Shown here: in pieces, positions 58,281 through 64,000 of the stretch | Position numbering within the stretch: the stretch's first letter is position 1 | Layout of the letters: each line of letters opens with the position of its first letter | Notes under the pieces: model-generated | What the model was told of the DNA's origin: nothing | Seen by the model: only the letters and a program-made list of their open reading frames with translations | Databases searched by the model: none | From: Rubinisphaera italica | GTDB lineage: Bacteria > Planctomycetota > Planctomycetia > Planctomycetales > Planctomycetaceae | Direction: 5' to 3' | DNA: 64,000 nt | Assembly: GCF_007859715.1 (NCBI RefSeq) | Contig: NZ_SJPG01000001.1 | Span: 6,528,001 to 6,592,000 of the forward strand | Made by a program: the position numbers and the translations under genes

Positions 58281-59255
58281 ATTCGACCAGCTCCTCTGAA
58301 AAAATTGATTCCAATTGCCTGAACTTACCAAACTCCGCTGGCTCTACTTCTCTCTCAACTCGTGCAAATCCGCGCATACCGGTAGCGTCGTGAACAACGG
58401 TGTAAAAAAATTGATCACCTGCCAGAAACGCGAATCGGCAATCCGCCAGACCATTTTCAAATGGTTACTGCAGTCGCATGAGAATCAAATGACAGCAAAA
58501 CGCTGTGTTTGCTCCTGCCGTATGCTGCAGAGAATTATTGAAGATGCTCTAGAACGCGGAAATGATCATGTCTGCCCTGCTCCAGATACGAAGCCATGCC
58601 CTGGATGAAAATAGGAAACGGCAATCATTTTGAAGAGATTCAGCACGACTGACTCCATTCTGTCATTGTTATCGACAGTAAACATAAGAACACTGTACAA
58701 AATCGGATGCATTATGATGAAAATAACGCATGAACTCAGATCTGTTGAACGCTTAGTCTGAGTTGTAAAACACGTATCCTGAACCAGAACTACTTCTTGC
58801 AGCTGAGATGTGATTGTGTTTGACGGCCCCAATATAAAGGAACCGTGAAGACTGTCAACACTAAATATTGTATGTCTCGACATTTTATACCACAAGAGAT
58901 AAATCCATTTTGTGGAAAAGTTCGTAAGTTGTACTCTCTCATTGAGTTTCCAGATTTAAACCTGTCGACAACGTGTTGATAACCAGAAATTGGCACGCGA
59001 TTAATAGTGTACGAGATTCTGGATTTCGAGTTTCGGAGGTGTCACCTTTGAAGCAAGATGGAGTCCATTTCGTGGGCGACAACTGATAGCAACATGCTGA
59101 TAGCATTGAAGTTACAGCAAGTTTAGACAAGCAGTTTTCATTTCAGTGAACTTTCGATGATAAACTTTAGATAATTTTTCAAATCTCAGGAATGCCTTGG
59201 CTTTGATTGTGACGTTTGTAACGGTTGTGACGATATCGAAAGAAGGGAGTGTAAC
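58281..59255. other. Long nrdA upstream region
   Basis: Nearly 1 kb with no convincing gene. A plus-strand Cys-rich ORF (58315-58608) reads without database-like features. Two NrdR-like sites lie at 58827-58842 and 58858-58873. If they control nrdA, its transcript has a long leader of more than 500 bases. Right-hand promoter for the YkgJ gene is expected near 59220. Confidence 0.4.
58827..58873. promoter_or_regulatory. Candidate NrdR box pair
   Basis: ACACTAAATATTGTAT (58858-58873) matches the NrdR consensus ACACWAWATMTWGTGT at 15 of 16 positions. A weaker site CCCCAATATAAAGGAA (58827-58842) matches at about 10 of 16. Their spacing is 31 bases from start to start, which is the usual three-helical-turn separation of paired NrdR boxes. 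The 578-base distance to the nrdA start is unusual. Confidence 0.55.
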
Positions 59256-60020
59256 TTGCGCGGACATGGTGTTCGTTCTGAATTGTGGAACAAACTCACC
59301 CCGGAAAGTGAAATCATGAGTATTTGTCAGGGCTGTCATGCCGGTTGTTGTCGCTCATTTGCGATACCAATTAACGGTGCCGATATGATGACCCTGGAGC
59401 GGGAAACCGGGAAGACGTTCTGGGACTTTGGTTGCCGCTGGGAGGATCCCGAAGGTTCGATCGCAGCCGACTATGCTCCTCACTTCTTCTTCCAGGATGA
59501 ACCTCAAACGCCTTTTGTGATTTGTCTGAAACACGAACAGAGTCGCATCTTTAAGAAATCGACCTGCTGCTCTTTCCTGAAGGAAACGCCACCCGATAAG
59601 GATCATCCCCTCGGGCAATCGCAATGTGGAATTTATCACGCACGTCCCTCCGCCTGTCGTGTGTTTCCAACGAAGTTCGATGTTGAAAATGAATTGCCTA
59701 TCATTCATCCAGTCCCGGAGTATGGTCGAGAAGATCATCAACCGGAATTCAAACTCTGTCCACGGCAGTGGACCCCGGCTGATGTCGATCCCATAAACGG
59801 GACCAGCGATCTGGTCATCGCACGTTATGAAGCTCGCTTCTTTAAGCAAATCGCGAAGTTGTGGAATCAGAAAGTCGGCCCCTGGTCTGTCTTTCCCGAT
59901 TTCATTCGCAATGTTTATCAGAATCGTGTACAGCCAATTTCAGAGGAAGCTTTTGCCGATGAAGAGCCATATGTGCTGAAGATGTCTGCTTATGATGCTC
60001 AAAAACGGCGATGTGCGTGA
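59256..60020 (+). CDS. YkgJ-family Cys-cluster protein
   Basis: A 254-residue protein of the YkgJ family (zinc/iron-chelating, PF03692). The N-terminal cluster is [14 protein letters not shown] (CxxCxxxCC-like), and more Cys are in STCCSF and [15 protein letters not shown]. These Cys are thought to bind a metal cluster. Start: TTG at 59256 with GGGAG six bases upstream; ATG at 59316 is possible but has no such site. It overlaps epmA by one base (TGATG), so translation is coupled and the two may work together. Confidence 0.85.
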   Translation: MRGHGVRSELWNKLTPESEIMSICQGCHAGCCRSFAIPINGADMMTLERETGKTFWDFGCRWEDPEGSIAADYAPHFFFQDEPQTPFVICLKHEQSRIFKKSTCCSFLKETPPDKDHPLGQSQCGIYHARPSACRVFPTKFDVENELPIIHPVPEYGREDHQPEFKLCPRQWTPADVDPINGTSDLVIARYEARFFKQIAKLWNQKVGPWSVFPDFIRNVYQNRVQPISEEAFADEEPYVLKMSAYDAQKRRCA

Positions 60021-61033
60021 TGAACGAGGATTCTCTGCATCTCCCTGCGGCTTCCCTTTCTACGTTAAAGATGCGTGCAAAACTGCTTGGAGAGATTCGA
60101 CAGTACTTCGAATCTCATGAATACTTCGAAGTGGAAACACCACTGCTCTGTCGCGAGTCAGTGATCGATGCACATCTCGATCCGTTTGTTGTGGAACTTT
60201 CGAATGGATCATCGACGTCACCAGTGCAAGCCTATTTGCAAACCTCGCCCGAGTTCTGCATGAAACGTCTACTTGTCGCAGGAGCGGAACGCATTTATCA
60301 ACTATGCAAAGCGTTTCGTCGTGATGAAACCGGACGATTGCACAACCCGGAATTCACCATGCTCGAATGGTATGCCGTCGGAATTGATCAAATTGAACAG
60401 ATGGACTTTATTGAATCACTTAGTAGACAGGTCCTGCGATATTCCGTGTTGATTGAGGGTTTGCCAGCCAGATTTGTGCGCGTCAGTTATGAGCAGGCTT
60501 TTCAAAAATCGCTAAATATCTCGCCTCTGGAATGCACGGTAGAAGAAATGATCCAGGTTGCTCAACGTACGATTCCAGATGAAATTCCCGTGAATCACAA
60601 GGGTGAAAATGAAGGCAAAGACTTCTGGTGTGATCTGCTCCTGACTGCTTGTGTCGAAGACTGGTTAAAAAAACAGCGAGCTGTTTTTGTTTACGATTAT
60701 CCGGTTTCACAGGCAGCTCTGGCAAGAGTTTCGCCGACTGATCCTCGCGTCGCTGAGCGGTTCGAGTTGTTTCTCGATGGAATCGAAATTAGCAATGGAT
60801 ATCGGGAACTGCTCGATGCTGAAGAACTCGAACGGCGAAATATCATTCAGAATCAGTTACGAATCGATCAGGGATTACAACCACTTCCCGAGACACGCCA
60901 CTTACTCTCAGCCATGCGACAAGGCTTGCCCGATTGCACGGGGGTTGCATTAGGCGTCGATCGTTTACTGATGTTAGCCTTAGATTGTAAATCGATTGAT
61001 CAGGTGCAGGCCTTTCCGTTTTCGCGTGTGTGA
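60020..61033 (+). CDS. epmA: EF-P lysyltransferase EpmA (GenX)
   Basis: A 337-residue homologue of class II lysyl-tRNA synthetase catalytic domains without an anticodon-binding domain (length 325 in E. coli). It attaches lysine to a conserved lysine of EF-P. Motifs are FEVETPLLCRESVIDAHLDPF, the class II motif 2 AFRRDETGRLHNPEFTMLEWY, FELFLDGIEISNGYREL and the motif 3 GVALGVDRLLMLAL. ATG at 60020 overlaps the previous stop. The EpmB and efp genes are not nearby. The C-terminus reads AFPFSRV as in EpmA. Confidence 0.96.
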   Translation: MNEDSLHLPAASLSTLKMRAKLLGEIRQYFESHEYFEVETPLLCRESVIDAHLDPFVVELSNGSSTSPVQAYLQTSPEFCMKRLLVAGAERIYQLCKAFRRDETGRLHNPEFTMLEWYAVGIDQIEQMDFIESLSRQVLRYSVLIEGLPARFVRVSYEQAFQKSLNISPLECTVEEMIQVAQRTIPDEIPVNHKGENEGKDFWCDLLLTACVEDWLKKQRAVFVYDYPVSQAALARVSPTDPRVAERFELFLDGIEISNGYRELLDAEELERRNIIQNQLRIDQGLQPLPETRHLLSAMRQGLPDCTGVALGVDRLLMLALDCKSIDQVQAFPFSRV

Positions 61034-61046
61034 AAACGATAACTGT

Positions 61047-61072
61047 AGGACAGGCATTCTGCCGGCCTGGCT
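61047..61072. repeat. GACAGGC..GCCTGG dispersed repeat
   Basis: TAGGACAGGCATTCTGCCG followed by GCCTGGC shares words with the hairpin at 34068-34092. It follows the epmA stop. Confidence 0.4.
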
Positions 61073-61264
61073 GATTTCAATCGAAAGAGTATTTCACAAT
61101 AAAAATATTCTCACAAAATTGTATGCCAGGTTATTCAAGGAAATCCAATGTATCTATTGCTCATTTCATTGAATTGATGGTATTACCGAACTTGTCGAGT
61201 TTGTTGCTAATTCGATTTTTATTTTGGGTTATTGGTTGAACAGCAAAACAAATTAACTTGTAAC

Positions 61265-61942
61265 CTACACGGCATCGGGAATATCGTCGCCGTTGAAGCG
61301 TTCGAAGAATAGCCAGCCGATTTCTTTACTGAGGCGGGAGAGGTATTCGCGTTTGAAAGTATCGAGTGACATTTCCGAAGTAGAACGTGGAGCTCGGATG
61401 GGGTACTTCGAATTGACTTCCTTGCTGTAGATCTTTTCACCGTAACCATCTTCATCCATCTCGATGACGCTGATGTAGTTTTCTGAACGTCCTCGATAGA
61501 GCGTTGTGCTGTTTTCTTCGTAGAGGTGGAAATCGTTCATGTCGATGTAGATCACATAGTTGCAGTCGAAGGCTTTGCCAATCTCTTCGGGTTTGTCCCA
61601 GTCGGGATGAGAATCGAGCCAGGCTTTGACCTGATCGGGATTGACGACTTTGATTTCATGCTCGACGAGTCGGAACGCGACATAGCGAGAAAGCTCGTGA
61701 TCGATTTTGGGGAAGTCCCATTTCAGATTAGTTGGTGCGAATGCGACCACACAGACCGAGACTTCTTTGTCGCTCATCGACTTATTGGTCTGGACATCGA
61801 AATCGGGCTCAATGCTGGGAGGGCCTCCAATCAGATATCCGAGCAGAATGGCATAATTGCAGCCGGTTAAAGAGACTGCACCAATCAGAAAGGTGAGTAG
61901 AGTCGCTTTGCGAATGACGGTCATGAGACTGGAGTCACGCAT
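61265..61942 (-). CDS. Lipoprotein paralogue B
   Basis: A 225-residue lipoprotein. Signal peptide with lipobox SLTGC (Cys28). The body has a beta-alpha pattern ending FLRRL-like (here LSKEIGWLFFERFNGDD). It is a paralogue of lipoprotein A at 62013-62684: both have KxxxVVNPDQVKAWL or DCVNPSDVDGWL, NYVIYIDMNDFHLYEENSTTLYRG versus DYIIHIEIDEVAYLEENSPNFYRG, and a similar ending. Family unknown. It is the last gene of a minus-strand cluster. Confidence 0.78.
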   Translation of the reverse strand: MRDSSLMTVIRKATLLTFLIGAVSLTGCNYAILLGYLIGGPPSIEPDFDVQTNKSMSDKEVSVCVVAFAPTNLKWDFPKIDHELSRYVAFRLVEHEIKVVNPDQVKAWLDSHPDWDKPEEIGKAFDCNYVIYIDMNDFHLYEENSTTLYRGRSENYISVIEMDEDGYGEKIYSKEVNSKYPIRAPRSTSEMSLDTFKREYLSRLSKEIGWLFFERFNGDDIPDAV

Positions 61943-62012
61943 AGTTATTTCCCGCAGGTGTTATAGTTAAGTCGAACAGAGAGGAGAATTGGAGGGGGCT
62001 TGAACACCGAAA

Positions 62013-62684
62013 TTAATCGACGCTTTCGCTGGTGCGATAATCGTAGAAGAGGCGAGCCAGTTCGTCAGCCATGCGTTTGTTGAACTTCTCGGCGAAGGTT
62101 CGTTCCGACATGTTATCTGACGACATGGGGTAGTGGATGGGATACTGGCTTTTGTATTCGTGCTGGAAGATCAGGAAGGCACCACGGCCGGCACCTGTTT
62201 TTCGAGATTCATAGACGCTAACCATGCCGTGGGCATTTCCGCGATAGAAGTTTGGGCTGTTTTCCTCAAGATAAGCAACTTCATCAATCTCGATATGAAT
62301 GATGTAGTCAGTATCGAATTCCTGAGCAATTTCGCTGGCATCATCCCAGACTCCGCCAATGCGACCCAGCCAGCCATCAACATCACTGGGGTTAACGCAA
62401 TCAATTTCATGCAACCGGAACCGGCGATACATGCCATCGATAATATCACGTCCGACAGCTGAGTGTTCGGTTCGCAGGAATTCGGGTGTCGAGCAGACGA
62501 CTAAAACCCGCTTTTCTTCATCAATCAGATCAACGCCCGTCCGCTGCTTAAATTGAGCCTTGATTTTGGGATCGCCCAAAAACATTTTGTTGGCCATCAC
62601 GAGCAGAGAACAGCCGGACTGGCTCCCCACAATACAGATCGTGAGCAGGACCATCAGGACGCGAAGCCAATCCGCACGCCCCAT
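62013..62684 (-). CDS. Lipoprotein paralogue A
   Basis: A 223-residue lipoprotein, start ATG at 62684 by its lipobox (IVGSQSGC) position; it overlaps the end of the DUF2752 gene by 31 bases. The body contains a fold shared with lipoprotein B: an 'EENSPNFYRGNAHGMVSV' block and the C-terminal ARLFYDYRTSE. It lies 70 bases upstream of B. Such duplicated lipoproteins may form a complex. Confidence 0.78.
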   Translation of the reverse strand: MGRADWLRVLMVLLTICIVGSQSGCSLLVMANKMFLGDPKIKAQFKQRTGVDLIDEEKRVLVVCSTPEFLRTEHSAVGRDIIDGMYRRFRLHEIDCVNPSDVDGWLGRIGGVWDDASEIAQEFDTDYIIHIEIDEVAYLEENSPNFYRGNAHGMVSVYESRKTGAGRGAFLIFQHEYKSQYPIHYPMSSDNMSERTFAEKFNKRMADELARLFYDYRTSESVD

Positions 62685-63145
62685 TGGACGACCGAGACGA
62701 GCAGAAAACTGCTGAGCAGAATCAGTGCCCGATATTCGAGTTTGCGACGAGGCATCAGCTGGCCCGTCCAACTGCTGATCATTAGCCACGGAATCAGCAG
62801 CAGACAGATCATTGCCAGGTAAGTCGCTGCGATGTTGGCATGAATTGATTCGAAAATCCGACCGCGAACAAACCAGGCGAAGCTGGTCGTCATCCCGCAA
62901 CTCGGGCAGGGGATTCCGAACAAAAATTGAATGGAACACGGAGGTAATCCCAACTGTTGGTGGGTGCCGAAACCTTGGGGAGACGGTTCAAGGAAATACG
63001 CCAGACAAAAGCCAGCGATCAAACCGCAGCCAAGAACGACAAACAGGATTCGAAGGAAGGGAGTCAGTAGGAAGGGAGCGGAATTCGGCGAAATTGGTGT
63101 AGGCCGAAGTTCCTTGGGGACTGGAGTTATATCGGGGGAAGACAT
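62654..63145 (-). CDS. DUF2752 membrane protein
   Basis: A 163-residue membrane protein with about three transmembrane helices. The DUF2752 signature is FGIPCPSCGMTTSFAWFVRG (CPxCGMT), followed by hydrophobic helices. Start at 63145; the longer frame adds a non-conserved leader. Function unknown. Overlaps the downstream lipoprotein A start by 31 bases, suggesting tight coupling. Confidence 0.88.
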   Translation of the reverse strand: MSSPDITPVPKELRPTPISPNSAPFLLTPFLRILFVVLGCGLIAGFCLAYFLEPSPQGFGTHQQLGLPPCSIQFLFGIPCPSCGMTTSFAWFVRGRIFESIHANIAATYLAMICLLLIPWLMISSWTGQLMPRRKLEYRALILLSSFLLVSVVQWGVRIGFAS

Positions 63146-63357
63146 TAGAGTCAAAAGCGGTTTTTCAGAGAGAAAATAAGACGATTCCGTGTCAGAATTA
63201 CAATTCCCAACTAGCAAATACGCTTGAAAACAGGAATCTGGAGATCTGGCGAGCCGTGCCAGTTAAGGCACGGGTGTTCTCAGGATCATTATGCGTCTCT
63301 AGCGAAATCGCAGTCAGAGTTAACTCGGCTCGCCTTTTTATTTGGAAATGAACTCAC

Positions 63358-63391
63358 TGGGGGCTGCGGTTCGCTACGAACCCAGCCCCCC
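63358..63391. repeat. GGGGGCTG...CAGCCCCC hairpin
   Basis: GGGGGCTG-C-GGTTCG / CGAACC-CAGCCCCC with loop CTA. Same type as the larger inverted repeat at 11229-11308. It lies between the OmpH-like gene end and the DUF2752 start. Confidence 0.75.
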
Positions 63392-63412
63392 TGCTTATCA
63401 ATGAAAATGAAT

Positions 63413-64000
63413 TTAATCTGTCGTTGCTTCTGGAGCCGGGGTCGATTCACTTGAGGTCGCTGCCGGCGGAGCCGGTGTTGAACTGGTTGTCGCAGGTTCC
63501 GGTGATGTTGTGCTGGCAGGAGGACCTGCGGGTGCTTCAGTTGTGGGTGTCTCAGTCGATGTTCCGGCTGGTTTTGGCGTTGAAGTACCAGCTGGGACTG
63601 CGGGCATTTCGGGCATCGAAGGCGTGGTGAGAGTTGGTGGCGGAGCAATTGGAGAGCCGGATTCCTGAGACATCCCGGGAATTCCCGGGATTGCTGATCC
63701 TTCAGGAGTCACTTCCGCATCCGCTTCGGCGATTTTGGCATTCATCCGCTCGACAACTTGAGCGGTGAGGTCAATAGAATCGGAATAAGCCAGGAAGAAG
63801 GGGGACTTGGCCATGATGAGGTCGTATTTTCCCTCTTCAGCCAGTTCCAGACAAATTCCTTTGATCTGCTCCTGAATTTGTTGAGAGATCGTCTGTTGAA
63901 ACTGTTGCAGATTCTGGTTTGTCTGATTGGTTGCCCGCTGGTTTTGAGCGTTCAATTCATTGAAAAAGGCTTGCAGTTCCTGCTCTTGTTCCGGAGTTGG
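63413..64000 (-). CDS. Skp/OmpH-family periplasmic chaperone (partial)
   Basis: The frame is open to the right edge, so the gene continues outside the window; an apparent internal start near 63955 (TTG) is within the coiled coil. The visible part has a Gln/Asn-rich coiled coil, the conserved KYDLIMAKSPFFLAYSDSIDLTAQVVERMN end of Skp/OmpH proteins, and a long Pro/Thr/Ser-rich C-terminal tail of about 90 residues not found in E. coli Skp. It holds unfolded outer-membrane proteins in the periplasm. Confidence 0.85.
   Translation of the reverse strand, partial: PTPEQEQELQAFFNELNAQNQRATNQTNQNLQQFQQTISQQIQEQIKGICLELAEEGKYDLIMAKSPFFLAYSDSIDLTAQVVERMNAKIAEADAEVTPEGSAIPGIPGMSQESGSPIAPPPTLTTPSMPEMPAVPAGTSTPKPAGTSTETPTTEAPAGPPASTTSPEPATTSSTPAPPAATSSESTPAPEATTD

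Noticed and set aside
58315..58608. Cys-rich 97-residue plus-strand ORF
   Set aside because: No ribosome site or family resemblance, and it overlaps the nrdA start region; probably chance.

Overview
The window is a chromosomal segment of a planctomycete, most likely of the Planctomycetaceae (Rubinisphaera/Gimesia-like; inferred from content, not from a marker gene). The signs are a DUF1559 protein with a type IV pilin-like N-terminus, a DUF1501/DUF1800 gene pair, a DUF1080–propeller–HEAT–cytochrome fusion, ECF sigma factors, long hydrophobic secreted proteins without known relatives, and a class Ic (Chlamydia-like) ribonucleotide reductase. Gene density is moderate, intergenic regions are long and rich in small dispersed hairpin repeats, and base composition looks even. 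No rRNA, tRNA, CRISPR array, prophage or insertion sequence was recognised.

Layout. 0-8 kb: the tail of an unknown gene, a small membrane protein, a PQQ-like propeller, a secreted HEAT-repeat protein, an ECF sigma factor with a clear terminator, two truncated membrane-anchored acyl-carrier-like proteins, a DUF1559 pseudopilin and a lipoprotein MsrB. 8-15 kb: RluA-type pseudouridine synthase, hemA with a hemX/ccsA-like gene upstream, a QueD/PTPS protein, rtcB and an inositol-monophosphatase-family protein. 15-25 kb: two giant secreted membrane proteins (1160 and 2056 aa) that read as three repeated modules. 25-31 kb: ribBA, a radical SAM gene followed by an ECF sigma gene, twin pilin-like genes and a SRAP protein. 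30.7-36 kb: mreB-mreC-mreD, a small hypothetical and recJ. 36-45 kb: the large cytochrome fusion, ptsI, a 57-residue Flp pilin, an unknown membrane protein, glucokinase and a lipoprotein. 45-53 kb: DJ-1/PfpI, a Gfo/Idh-like protein, DUF1501 and DUF1800, a DUF3352-like secreted protein and a GT2 glycosyltransferase. 53-58 kb: nrdB and nrdA, separated by a four-helix-bundle/AlbA_2 gene pair lying between inverted GCGTTAG arrays. 59-64 kb: YkgJ-type Cys-cluster protein coupled to epmA, then (minus strand) a Skp/OmpH-like gene running off the edge, DUF2752 and two paralogous lipoproteins.

Functional themes are envelope and surface biology (mreBCD, pilins, giant secreted proteins, Skp/OmpH, lipoproteins, DUF1501/1800), cofactor and tRNA biology (hemA, ribBA, queD, rtcB, rluA, epmA) and dNTP supply. 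The features I would examine first are the three-module giant protein pair, the nrd locus (class Ic signature, inserted cassette, candidate NrdR box pair) and the family of near-perfect 28-bp inverted repeats in which two copies differ by a paired, structure-preserving change.
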